From contig CAWAMS010000001.1 in the NCBI GenBank assembly GCA_963783245.1, positions 372,001 through 436,000 of the forward strand: DNA of 64,000 bases, written 5' to 3'. Positions 53,512 to 62,055 of this stretch are shown here, one piece after another. Both the position numbers and the translations under genes were made by a program. Origin of the DNA: Bog-473 sp963783245. Lineage in GTDB: Bacteria > Actinomycetota > Acidimicrobiia > Acidimicrobiales > RAAP-2. The first letter of the stretch is position 1. Each line of letters opens with the position of its first letter. The notes under the pieces were generated by a model. It saw only the letters and a list, made by a program, of their open reading frames with translations, searched no databases and was not told where the DNA came from.

Positions 53512-54178
53512 GGCGACCATGTTCGGAATTGTCCCGATTCCGGTTTGCAGGGTGCTTCCCGCCGTGACGAAGCGGAGGGCGTGTTCGGCGATCGCCCGAT
53601 CCACGTCGTCGGGCGGCGGCTCTTCGAGAGTGAACGGAATCCCGTCAGCTTCCACCAGAATGTCGATCACGTCGACGGGGATGGTGTTGTCGAAATCGGG
53701 CGACAGGCTCCTGGTCCGGGGCAGGTGCGGATTGACTTCGACGAGCAAGAGACGATCAGGGTCGCGACCGGCCCGCAAGAGCTCTGGCCGCGTGGCTCCG
53801 TAGTGCAGGGAGAGATTGACCCGGCCGCTGCTGTCAGGCGGCGTCGCCTGGGCAACCATCACACGCGGGGCGAATTGGGAGAGGATCGGGCGCGAACTGG
53901 CGGAATCCACCCGGCACGTGTTCAATCCGATGACCCTGGGACAGAAGGACCCGCTCGGCCGGCCCGAAGAATCCACAGCGGTACGAGACGCCGGGATGGG
54001 TAAGGACATCGTAGTAGTTCAACAGGAGCGCCCCGCCCAGAACGAGATCGACCCAGTCGTCCCGCGTACCCAGGGCGGTCAGGAATCCATCGGGATTCGC
54101 CGGACCCAGCCCGAAGCCGATCCGGTCGACGGGCCGGATAGCGGCGATCGCTTCTTCGGGACTGCAGGTAACTGTCAT
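52876..54178 (-). pseudogene. Acetyl-CoA hydrolase/CoA-transferase family protein, split by one frameshift
   Basis: From ATG 54178 the frame reads RIGFGLGPANPDGFLTALG and runs to FRQFAP, then turns to nonsense. From about 53897 another frame gives RPILSQFAPRVMVAQATPPD and runs cleanly to 52876. Together they give about 433 residues. GIGTIPNMV and FGIHSEMFTSG are family motifs, the Glu of the latter being the CoA-accepting residue; GVGGHEDFVAGA is the later conserved loop. One indel near 53885-53897 explains the break. Expected reaction: CoA transfer or hydrolysis of a short acyl-CoA. Confidence 0.83.
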
Positions 54179-54273
54179 GACGGAGCAATAGTGCCCCATG
54201 CGCCGCGGAGACGCCCCACGTGGTCGGTCGACCTGTTCCATCCGCCTCGGCTTCGGGGTAGCTTCACCTCACC

Positions 54274-56580
54274 ATGCGCGAGTGGCGGCGGAGTCGGGTG
54301 CACCTGGCGGGGTGGGTCAGGCGTAAGGATCCAGGACTCCTCGCCATCAAACGATCGGTACGGGCCGCCATCATCATGCCCACGGTCTTCGGTGTCACCC
54401 ATGCTCTCTTCGCCAACCCTCAGGTCAGCCTGCTGGGAGCGTTGGGGTCCTTTGCGCTCCTCCTGCTGGTGGACTTCCCGGGCCGCCCCCGGACCCGCCT
54501 GCTTTCCTTCGTGCTGCTCTGGGTGGTCGGGAGCGGCCTGATCGCGTTGGGAACCGTCGTCTCCACCCACAAATGGGCATCCGTCGGCGTCATGGCGGTT
54601 GTGGGATTCGCCGTGCTCTTCGGCGGGATCGTCTCTCCGCAAGCCGCTGCAGCGTCGACGGCCACCTTGCTCATCTTCGTGCTGCCGGTTGCAGTGGCCC
54701 AACCCGTCTCGGCCATCGGTCCGCGGCTGCTCGGCTGGACGTGCGCGGCAGCGGCCTGCATCGCCGCCTGCATGGTGCTGTGGCCCACGCCGTGGCATGA
54801 CGATCTGCGTCGCCGCTTGTCGGCGACTGTCGGAGCGGTGGCCGGGCTGGCGTCGGCACAGGCCGAAGGGACACCCGATCCCGAGGCGGTCACGACCGTG
54901 CGAGCGGAGCTCTCCGCCCTGCGTGACCAGTTCGCAAGTACGCCCTACCCGCCCACCGGTGCTGCCGGTAGTGCGGTCGCGTTGGCCAAGCTCGTCGGCC
55001 GCGTGGAGTGGGCCGCCGGCAATGCGACCCTGTTCGGCGACGGGGCTGCGGCGCGTAAGGTACCGCACGTCCAGGCGATGATCCGGACCGCGGCCGAGAC
55101 GTTGCGCCGGTGCGCCGCGCTCATCTGCGACCAGCAGGCCCATCCCGTGGACGACCCGGAGTACGTGCACGCACTTCGGGGGAGCATGCAGGAACTCGAT
55201 GAGCTGATGGGCCACGAGCTGGCGGCCGAGGTATCCACGCTGATCGAGCCGGGAGCCGATCGTGCAGAGCAGATGCTCATGAAAGGGAGTGACGCTCCCG
55301 GTGCCGATCACGAGGAGGGTCTGGCCTCTTCGCTCGATCCCAGTTTCCAGGCCCGGGCCTTCGGCACCGCCACCTTGATGGTGGCCGACACCACCATTGA
55401 GGCGGCCGGGGTGCACCCGGAGGGCGAACAGAAGTGGAGCGCGGGGATCGATGCCCGGGCCCTCTCGGTGTGGCCCCGGCTCTTCTCCCACCTTTCGTTT
55501 CATTCGGTGTGGTTCCGCAATGCCGTACGGGGCGCCGCCGGTCTGGCCTTGGCCGTGGCCGTCGTCGAGATCACCGACGTCGAGCACGGATTCTGGGTGG
55601 TGCTGGGCACGCTGTCGGTGTTGCGGTCCAATGCGCTGGGTACCGGAGCCACGGCCCTGCGCGCCATCGGGGGGACCGCGGTCGGATTCCTCGTGGGTGG
55701 GGCGGTGATGGTCGGCGTGGGGGGTCATACCCTCGCGTTGTGGGTGCTGCTTCCCCTGGCGGTGCTGGTGTCCGGCGCGGCCCCGTCAATGATCTCGTTT
55801 GCCGCCGGTCAGGCCGGGTTCACCCTTGTGGTCATCATTCTCTTCAACATCATTCAGCCCACGGGGTGGAAGGTCGGCCTCACCAGGATCGAGGATGTGG
55901 CGATCGGGTGCGGGGTCAGCATCGTCGTGGGGCTGCTGTTCTGGCCCAGAGGGGCCATGGCCGCCTTGGGACGAGCGCTGTCCGACGCATTCGTGATGAG
56001 TTCCAGCTACCTCGCCGATGCCGTGGTCCGTTTGACCAACCCGGGTGGTGCCGTGGACACGGTCCCGGGCCAGCGGGCGGCGAACACCGCCTACCTCAGG
56101 CTGGACGACGCGTTTCGTCAATTCCTGGCCGAACGTGGGGCAAAAGTTGTGCCGGTGGATGTCATCGCCAGCCTCTTTACCGGATCGAACCGTATCCGGT
56201 TGGCGGCGTACACACTGTCGACCTTGCCCCTGCTGCCCCCCGACGGAGGCGGAGCCGAACTCGAAACGGTCGCCGTCGCCGGCGCGGTGCTACGGGACTC
56301 CTACGCGGCGAGCCATCGTTGGTACGAGGAGTTCGGCGAAGTGCTGAACGGCCAGCGCGGCTCGATGGACCATCCACCCGAGCATGACCAGACGCTGCAC
56401 GGTGTGCTCCGGACGGCCTTCGAGGATGCACGTAGCCGCCGCCGCGGCGACCAACTTCGCACGACGTTGCAGATGCTCTGGGCCGACGAGCTTCTCGAGA
56501 CCCAGCGTCAGGTGCAGGCGGACCTGGCCGGGTCGGTCGAACTCTTCACGCGGGAACGGCACAAAGCCATGAGGAGCTGA
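54274..56580 (+). CDS. FUSC-family (fusaric-acid-resistance-like) membrane protein
   Basis: 768 residues with two membrane blocks, at about 30-175 (VSLLGALGSFALLLLVDFPG, GVMAVVGFAVLFGGIVSP) and about 410-565 (FWVVLGTLSVLRSNALGTGA, MISFAAGQAGFTLVVIILF), each followed by a soluble domain. This duplicated layout and the GFWVVLGTLSVLRS motif are typical of FUSC/aromatic-acid-exporter proteins. It may export an aromatic acid or drug. It is divergent from the CoA-hydrolase gene, with 95 bp between starts. Confidence 0.88.
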   Translation: MREWRRSRVHLAGWVRRKDPGLLAIKRSVRAAIIMPTVFGVTHALFANPQVSLLGALGSFALLLLVDFPGRPRTRLLSFVLLWVVGSGLIALGTVVSTHKWASVGVMAVVGFAVLFGGIVSPQAAAASTATLLIFVLPVAVAQPVSAIGPRLLGWTCAAAACIAACMVLWPTPWHDDLRRRLSATVGAVAGLASAQAEGTPDPEAVTTVRAELSALRDQFASTPYPPTGAAGSAVALAKLVGRVEWAAGNATLFGDGAAARKVPHVQAMIRTAAETLRRCAALICDQQAHPVDDPEYVHALRGSMQELDELMGHELAAEVSTLIEPGADRAEQMLMKGSDAPGADHEEGLASSLDPSFQARAFGTATLMVADTTIEAAGVHPEGEQKWSAGIDARALSVWPRLFSHLSFHSVWFRNAVRGAAGLALAVAVVEITDVEHGFWVVLGTLSVLRSNALGTGATALRAIGGTAVGFLVGGAVMVGVGGHTLALWVLLPLAVLVSGAAPSMISFAAGQAGFTLVVIILFNIIQPTGWKVGLTRIEDVAIGCGVSIVVGLLFWPRGAMAALGRALSDAFVMSSSYLADAVVRLTNPGGAVDTVPGQRAANTAYLRLDDAFRQFLAERGAKVVPVDVIASLFTGSNRIRLAAYTLSTLPLLPPDGGGAELETVAVAGAVLRDSYAASHRWYEEFGEVLNGQRGSMDHPPEHDQTLHGVLRTAFEDARSRRRGDQLRTTLQMLWADELLETQRQVQADLAGSVELFTRERHKAMRS

Positions 56581-56592
56581 AGGCCGAGTGCC

Positions 56593-57261
56593 TCACCCGC
56601 TCTTGTCGACCTTCTTGATGGCGCCGTAGCCGCGGGACATGGCAGCGGTGATGATGGCCTCGAAGTCCTTGTCGCCGAGCACGCGCGGGGTGCCCATCGA
56701 CGATGCACGCCAGTACAACTCGGCCAGCCACTCGAGGAGTTCGAGGCGTTCCACGGCCTGGTCCATGGTGCTGCCGTAGGCGATGGAGCCGTGGTTCTGC
56801 ATCATGGCGGCATTGCGGCCATCGAGCGCCTTGATCACATTTTGCGCCAGCTCCTCCGAACCGAAGGTGGCGTAGGCCGCCGTCCGCGGCGTGCCGCCCA
56901 GGCCCAGGCAGCTGTAGTGGAGCGCCGGCAGCTCATCGTGGGTGGTGGACAGCGCGGTGGATGCCATGGCGTGGGCGTGGGTAATGGCCAGAGCATTCGT
57001 GGCGCGGTAGATGCCCGTGTGCAGCGGGACCTCCGAAGTGGGGGCGAGGTCGCCGTCCACGACTTCGCCGTCGAGGTTGATGACGGTCACCATCTCCGCG
57101 GTGACCTTGGCCAGGTCGGATCCCGTGGGGGTCACTGCGACGAGGTCCCCTTTGCGGGCGGAGATGTTGCCCGCCGTGCCGATGACGAGCCCTTCTTCGG
57201 CCAAGTGGCGGCTTGCGCTCGCTACCGCTTCTCGTTCCTCTGCCAAGAGCAGATCGCTCAT
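56593..57261 (-). CDS. Class II aldolase/adducin family protein (fuculose-phosphate-aldolase-like)
   Basis: 222 residues. GTAGNISAR binds the phosphate, the zinc site is THAHA with a C-terminal His, and SEVPLH carries the catalytic Glu. QNHGSIAYG closes the fold. The family includes L-fuculose-phosphate aldolase and related epimerases. Start ATG 57261 lies behind GAGAGGAAAC. It is convergent with the FUSC gene, 12 bp away. The sugar substrate cannot be assigned and no sugar kinase is nearby. Confidence 0.88.
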   Translation of the reverse strand: MSDLLLAEEREAVASASRHLAEEGLVIGTAGNISARKGDLVAVTPTGSDLAKVTAEMVTVINLDGEVVDGDLAPTSEVPLHTGIYRATNALAITHAHAMASTALSTTHDELPALHYSCLGLGGTPRTAAYATFGSEELAQNVIKALDGRNAAMMQNHGSIAYGSTMDQAVERLELLEWLAELYWRASSMGTPRVLGDKDFEAIITAAMSRGYGAIKKVDKSG

Positions 57262-57445
57262 TCTTCGTTTCCTCTCTGAAGGTTCAAGACTGCTCAGTGG
57301 GGATGCGACGCCATCGGCGTGTGTGCCGGAGATGCCATCTCACCAAATGGTCGCTCTTGCAGCGCCCCGCTCCACGCTAGATGCACCGGTGCCCGCCGTG
57401 CACCTCGGTGTTCTCCGTGGGCCACCCCGGACCTACTATGCGTCC

Positions 57446-57826
57446 ATGGGCGTGACGCTGAACCACACCATCGTCTGGTGCCGGGACAAGCGCCGCTCGG
57501 CCACGTTCTTGAGCGAAATTTTGGGGCTGCCGGCGCCGCAACCCTTCGGGCCGTTTCTGGTGGCGGATCTCGAGAACGGGGTGTCGCTCGATTTTCACGA
57601 AACCGACGAGCCGATAGCCGGGCAGCATTACGCGTTCCTCATAGGCGAGGACGAGTTCGACCAGATCTTCGAGCGGATGACGGCGCGTGCCGTCGACTAC
57701 TGGGCAGATCCCGGATTGCACCAGCGCGGCCGGGTCAACCGAGCCGACGGGGGCCGGGGCGTCTACTTCCACGATCCCGACGGGCATCTGCTCGAGATCA
57801 TCACCCGTCCCTACGGGAGTGGCTGA
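57446..57826 (+). CDS. VOC-family (glyoxalase/bleomycin-resistance-like) protein
   Basis: 126 residues from ATG 57446. TLNHTIVWCRDKRRSATFLS carries the first metal His, and the end GRGVYFHDPDGHLLEIITRPY has the later His/Glu pair of VOC metalloenzymes. The fold covers dioxygenases, isomerases and resistance proteins, so function is open. It is followed 74 bp later by the enoyl-CoA hydratase gene. Confidence 0.88.
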   Translation: MGVTLNHTIVWCRDKRRSATFLSEILGLPAPQPFGPFLVADLENGVSLDFHETDEPIAGQHYAFLIGEDEFDQIFERMTARAVDYWADPGLHQRGRVNRADGGRGVYFHDPDGHLLEIITRPYGSG

Positions 57827-57900
57827 AGCATGCGACGGCTTCCTGCCGCCGTCGACGGAGAGGACGCCGTCCTCCCCTGGCGCAGCCTTGAGGAGGAATC

Positions 57901-58656
57901 ATGAACGATGTCTCGGTGGACCGCGTGGACGACCACATCGCAGTCGTGTGTCTGCACCGCCCACCGAACAACTTCTTCGATACGGCACTTCTCGCGGCCC
58001 TGGCTGATGCCTATGAAGAAGTGGCAGCTGGAGATGATTACCGTGCCATCGTGCTGCGCTCGGAGGGGAGACATTTCTGTGCCGGGCTCGATTTCTCCAC
58101 CAACAAGGGACAGGACATCGCGGCCCTGTATCGCAATGCCCTACGCCTCTTCGCCGCCCCTCTTCCGGTCGTGGCCGCCATCGGCGGGGGTGCCATCGGT
58201 GGCGGGCTCGGGCTTGCCCTTTCGGCGGATTTCCGCGTCGCCACGCCGGCGAGCCGGTTCAGCGCCAATTTCTCACGTCTGGGGTTCCATCACGGGTTTG
58301 GGCTCACGGTGACGCTGCCACGCATCGTGGGTGAGCAGCACGCGGCCGAGCTCCTCTATTCGGGACGCCGTGTCGGGGGAACCGAGGCGCAGGCTTTGGG
58401 CCTGTGCGACGAATTGGTCGAAGAAGAACAGGGCCTCTTCCCTGCGGCCGTCGCTTTCGCAAGCACCATCGCAACGTCGGGCCCGTTGGCCGTGCGCGCC
58501 ATCCGGGCCACGCTGCGGCAAGGCCTGGTCGACCGGCTCCGCCGGGCTATGGACCACGAGTGCGACGTGCAGGAGAGCCTGCGGCACTCGTCGGATTTCG
58601 CCGAGGGGATCGCGGCTAGCGCCGAGCGCCGGGAGCCTCGCTTCACCGGCACCTGA
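57901..58656 (+). CDS. Enoyl-CoA hydratase/isomerase family protein
   Basis: 251 residues. FCAGLDFS supplies the first oxyanion-hole element, and IGGGAIGGGLGLALSADFRVA the second. The usual catalytic Glu near position 135 is not obvious (NFSRLGFHHGFGLTVTLPR, which places His at that site), so the reaction may be an isomerisation, hydrolysis or dechlorination instead of simple hydration. GAGGAGGAA lies directly before ATG 57901. It likely acts in beta-oxidation-type catabolism. Confidence 0.88.
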   Translation: MNDVSVDRVDDHIAVVCLHRPPNNFFDTALLAALADAYEEVAAGDDYRAIVLRSEGRHFCAGLDFSTNKGQDIAALYRNALRLFAAPLPVVAAIGGGAIGGGLGLALSADFRVATPASRFSANFSRLGFHHGFGLTVTLPRIVGEQHAAELLYSGRRVGGTEAQALGLCDELVEEEQGLFPAAVAFASTIATSGPLAVRAIRATLRQGLVDRLRRAMDHECDVQESLRHSSDFAEGIAASAERREPRFTGT

Positions 58657-58773
58657 CCCGGTCGACACCTCGGGCCCGACCATGGCCGGACTCTGCACGC
58701 GAACCATCGGGTCTGCCGATGCGTCTCTTGGAGGCCACACGTCGCGGAGTTCGAGTGAACGGAGCCCTTTCCC

Positions 58774-59625
58774 ATGCCAGACGAAGACGAAGACAGTCGC
58801 CACAGAGCGACGCGGCCATCCGGGAGGGGCGTGCGCCTCTCGTGGGTGTCCCTGCTCGTGATCGGAGTGGCGGTAGCGGTGATCCTCGGCGGGATCGCGC
58901 TGGGCGTGGCCGCCGGAAAATCCGGAGCTGCGGCCACTCCGCAAGCTTCCTGCGCAGCGACCTCGCCCACGCTCACGGTGCACGGGACGGGAGAAGCGAC
59001 AGCCCCGCCGGATCTCCTGACACTCGTCGTGCAGGTCACGGCCACAGAACCCAGTGCCGCTCAGGCGCTGGCGGTGGACAGCACCCAGGCGTCAGCGGTC
59101 GTGGCAGCCTTCAGTAGCGGGGGCGCGCAGCCAAAAGACGTCCAGACGTCCGATCTGTCCCTCCAGCCCCAGTACTCGTATCCGAAGGGCGTGCCGACGG
59201 TGACCGGGTACCAGGTGGTCAATGCGATCACTGCCACTCTGCACGACATTGCCCGGTCAGGCTCGGTCATTGACGCCGTGGTAGGTGCTGCCGGGAATGC
59301 GGCGCAGATCGAGTCCCTCTCCTTCTCGAGCCGGGACACCGATGCGCTGGAGGCCCAGGCCCGGGCGCGCGCCACCACCCAGGCGGTCGTCCATGCCCGG
59401 GCGTTGGCCCGCGCCGCCGGAAGATCCCTCGGACCCGTGTGTTCCCTGACCGATCAGACCCAAGTACCGGCCCTCGATCAAGGATCCAACGGCCCGACGT
59501 TTGCATCGGCCGGTGTGGCCTCCGCCCCCGATGTGCCGATCGAGTCCGGTTCGCAGACCCAATCGGCGCAGGTGGCGCTGGTGTACGCACTCGCGCCGCT
59601 TCGGGACCCCGGCCCAAAGGGCTGA
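58774..59625 (+). CDS. Membrane-anchored SIMPL (DUF541) domain protein
   Basis: 283 residues. One N-terminal membrane helix at about 24-47 (VSLLVIGVAVAVILGGIAL) anchors an extracytoplasmic SIMPL domain: LTVHGTGEATAPPDLLTLVV at the start, QPQYSYPKGVPTVTGYQVVN in the middle and AQVALVYAL at the end. Members occur on bacterial surfaces (BP26-like) and their function is unknown. It is convergent with the efflux pump gene, 8 bp away. Confidence 0.87.
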   Translation: MPDEDEDSRHRATRPSGRGVRLSWVSLLVIGVAVAVILGGIALGVAAGKSGAAATPQASCAATSPTLTVHGTGEATAPPDLLTLVVQVTATEPSAAQALAVDSTQASAVVAAFSSGGAQPKDVQTSDLSLQPQYSYPKGVPTVTGYQVVNAITATLHDIARSGSVIDAVVGAAGNAAQIESLSFSSRDTDALEAQARARATTQAVVHARALARAAGRSLGPVCSLTDQTQVPALDQGSNGPTFASAGVASAPDVPIESGSQTQSAQVALVYALAPLRDPGPKG

Positions 59626-59633
59626 CCGCCCGC

Positions 59634-61124
59634 TCAGACGACCGGCGACACCACCGCCTGCTCATCGCTGGGGGTGGCCTTGGGTGCCCTGATGAGGGTG
59701 AACGCGGCAACCGCCGCTAGTCCCAGCATGATCGCGCTGAAGGTGAAGGCGGTCGTGTAGCCATGAATGGATCCCGCCTTCTGGGCCGCGGCCGAGTTGC
59801 CGTGGATGGCCAGGTAGGAGGCGGTTGCCCCCGTGGCGATGGTGTTGATGAGGGCGGCCCCCAGGGAGCCTCCCGTCTGCTGGGTGGTGTTGACAAGTGC
59901 GCTCGCCACGCCGGCGTCCTCCTGTTTGACCCCGAGCAACGACGTACTGCTCATGCCGACGAAGGACAGTCCCATGCCGACGCTGACGATGACGATCGCC
60001 GGCAACACGAGGCCGATGTACGTGGAATTGACCCCGAGCAGGGTGAAGAGCCCCAGGCCGATCGCACTCAGGCAGAGCCCGGTCATGATGACGAAGCGGG
60101 GCCCGAAACGTGGCAGCAGCCGGCTTGCTGATGTCGCACCTGTGATCACGCCCATGGAGAACGGCACGAAGGCCAAGCCGCTCTTCATGGCGGAATAGTG
60201 CAAGGTGCCCTGGAAGTAATAGGTCAGCGAGAGGAACGTGCCCAACATGGCAATGCCGACGAGAAGCGAAGCCAGGAAGGAGCCTCCCCGGTTCCGGTCA
60301 AGGATGATCCGCAGCGGCAGCAGCGGGTGGGACGCCCGGCGCTCGATGAGGACGAACAGCGTGAGCAGTACCGCCCCGATGCCGAAGAAGGCGAGCGTCG
60401 TCGTGGAAGCCCAGCCATCCAGTCCCGCCTTGGTGAAGGCGTAGACGAGCGCAACGAGGCCCCCGGTGACCGTGACCGCTCCCGGTATGTCGTACCCATG
60501 ACGAACGGAGCTCCTGCTCTCCGTCACGAAGCGAGTTGCGGCGATCGCGGCCACAATGGCGATGGGGACGTTGATCAGGAGTGTCCAGCGCCACGACGCG
60601 TACTGCGTCAGGACGCCGCCGAGGATGAGGCCGATGGCTGCACCACCCCCGGCGATGCTGCCGTAGACACCGAAGGCCCGGGCCCGCTCCTTGGGCTCGG
60701 TGAAGGCGACGGTGAGGAGCGACAGCGCCGACGGCGCCATGATGGCGGCGAACACTCCTTGGAGGGCGCGGGCACTGAACAGCATGGCCGAGCTCTGCGC
60801 GAGGCCGCCGAGGGCGGAGGCGGCGGCAAATCCGATCAAGCTGATGATGAACATCCGTTTGCGTCCCAAGTAGTCGGCCAGGCGTCCTCCCAGGAGGAGG
60901 AGACCGGCGAACGCCAGGGTGTAGGCGGTCAACATCCATTGCCGGTTGGCGGTCGAAATGTGCAGCGAGCGTTGCGCCGACGGCAACGCGATGATGACCA
61001 CGGAGGCATCGAGCACCACCATGAGCTGGGCCACGGCGATCACGCCCAGGGCCCGGAATCTCTTCGGGTCGAGGGAGGGCGGCGTCCCCGCTTCGAGGTC
61101 TGGACGGTCGAGGGTGGTTGTCAT
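59634..61124 (-). CDS. MFS drug-efflux transporter, DHA2 (EmrB/QacA) family
   Basis: 496 residues with 14 predicted helices. ALGVIAVAQLMVVLDASVVI is the typical first helix with its conserved Asp. Motif A reads GGRLADYLGRKRMF, and motif C is in the fifth helix (GGGAAIGLILGGVLTQY). A GGAG ribosome site lies seven bases before the ATG. Its promoter contains a TetR-type operator and the divergent TetR gene lies beyond it, so it is a repressed export pump for a toxic compound, exchanging protons. The drug is unknown. Confidence 0.93.
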   Translation of the reverse strand: MTTTLDRPDLEAGTPPSLDPKRFRALGVIAVAQLMVVLDASVVIIALPSAQRSLHISTANRQWMLTAYTLAFAGLLLLGGRLADYLGRKRMFIISLIGFAAASALGGLAQSSAMLFSARALQGVFAAIMAPSALSLLTVAFTEPKERARAFGVYGSIAGGGAAIGLILGGVLTQYASWRWTLLINVPIAIVAAIAATRFVTESRSSVRHGYDIPGAVTVTGGLVALVYAFTKAGLDGWASTTTLAFFGIGAVLLTLFVLIERRASHPLLPLRIILDRNRGGSFLASLLVGIAMLGTFLSLTYYFQGTLHYSAMKSGLAFVPFSMGVITGATSASRLLPRFGPRFVIMTGLCLSAIGLGLFTLLGVNSTYIGLVLPAIVIVSVGMGLSFVGMSSTSLLGVKQEDAGVASALVNTTQQTGGSLGAALINTIATGATASYLAIHGNSAAAQKAGSIHGYTTAFTFSAIMLGLAAVAAFTLIRAPKATPSDEQAVVSPVV

Positions 61125-61247
61125 GTGCGGCTCCTGCTGCTTGTGGGCGGCGAACCGGTCCTCCGACGCACTGCCCGGGCCAGAAAGCGAATTCGGCTCG
61201 CTTTGGGCGCCCGGCTGTCATACAATCGGAGTGCTGGTTCCATTTAG

Positions 61248-61277
61248 ACTATACGGAACGTACGCTCCGTTTGTCAA
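61248..61277 (-). promoter_or_regulatory. Efflux-pump promoter with TetR operator in the spacer
   Basis: On the minus strand TTGACA (61277-61272), an 18-base spacer and TATAGT (61253-61248) form a strong sigma-70 promoter pointing to the MFS gene. The near-perfect palindrome ACGGAACGTACGCTCCGT (61253-61270, plus strand) fills the spacer, so a bound repressor would block RNA polymerase. The divergent TetR gene starts 26 bp beyond. Confidence 0.8.
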
Positions 61278-61295
61278 TCGGGGGAGGAAGATCCT

Positions 61296-61937
61296 GTGGG
61301 AGTGAAGCCGGCCAGAGAAGTGACAGATCAGGCCAACCCCTGTGAAGAAGCTGCGCGCCCGCTCCGGGCGGACGCGCAGCGCAATCGCGCCCGCGTGCTC
61401 GAGGCGGCCGAATCCGTGTTCGCCGCCGAGGGCATCTCCGTGCCGGTCGACGTCATCGCCGAGAAGGCGGGCGTCGGGGTGGGCACCCTCTACCGGCATT
61501 TCCCGACCAAGGAGAAGCTGTTCGAAGCCGTTCTGATCGATCGGCTCGCGACCATCGCGGCGGACGCCCGGGCGCGCGTCCACTCCGAGGATCCCGGCGC
61601 GGCGTTTTTCGCATTTCTCCAGCACCTCGTCGAGGAGAGCGTCTTGAAGCGAGACCTGATTCAGGCGTTGCTCGGTGCAGGCGTCGAAATCGAGCAGGCA
61701 GCTGCCCCGGCGAAGCGGGATCTCGAGGCCGCGGTCAGCGACCTCCTGGCCGTGGCGCAGCACGCGGGAGCAGTCCGGTCCGACGTCACGCCCGCCGTCC
61801 TGATCTCGTTGGTGGGAGCGACCTGCATGGCGTGCGAGCGCCCGAGCCCAGCCTCGCTGCCCAGCGACCTCCTCGCCATCGTGTGCGATGGCCTCCGGCC
61901 CCCTTCCGCTCCGCCCGCCGTCGGGGGCGGTTGCTGA
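61296..61937 (+). CDS. TetR-family repressor of the divergent efflux pump
   Basis: 213 residues from GTG 61296, behind GGGGGAGGAAG. HTH region: RNRARVLEAAESVFAAEGIS, then VPVDVIAEKAGVGVGTLYRHFPTKEKLF, which is a very typical TetR reading head. The C-terminal domain (LLGAGVEIEQAAAPAKRDLE) should bind the inducer. The palindrome at 61253-61270 is its likely operator and may also affect its own expression. Confidence 0.93.
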   Translation: MGVKPAREVTDQANPCEEAARPLRADAQRNRARVLEAAESVFAAEGISVPVDVIAEKAGVGVGTLYRHFPTKEKLFEAVLIDRLATIAADARARVHSEDPGAAFFAFLQHLVEESVLKRDLIQALLGAGVEIEQAAAPAKRDLEAAVSDLLAVAQHAGAVRSDVTPAVLISLVGATCMACERPSPASLPSDLLAIVCDGLRPPSAPPAVGGGC

Positions 61938-62055
61938 CCGGTCTGGCCTGCACCGATCGGGGAGGGTGTTGCTCATTCCGTGATCAGCCAGCTTGGCGTT
62001 CCGCTGACGCTCCTGCAAGGCTGGTGACCATGGCGTGCTCCGAGAGTCCGGTGAG

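Noticed and set aside
54175..55728. A 517-codon minus-strand open frame opposite the FUSC gene
   Set aside because: The sequence is low-complexity (Gly/Arg/His) and the plus strand encodes clear membrane helices.
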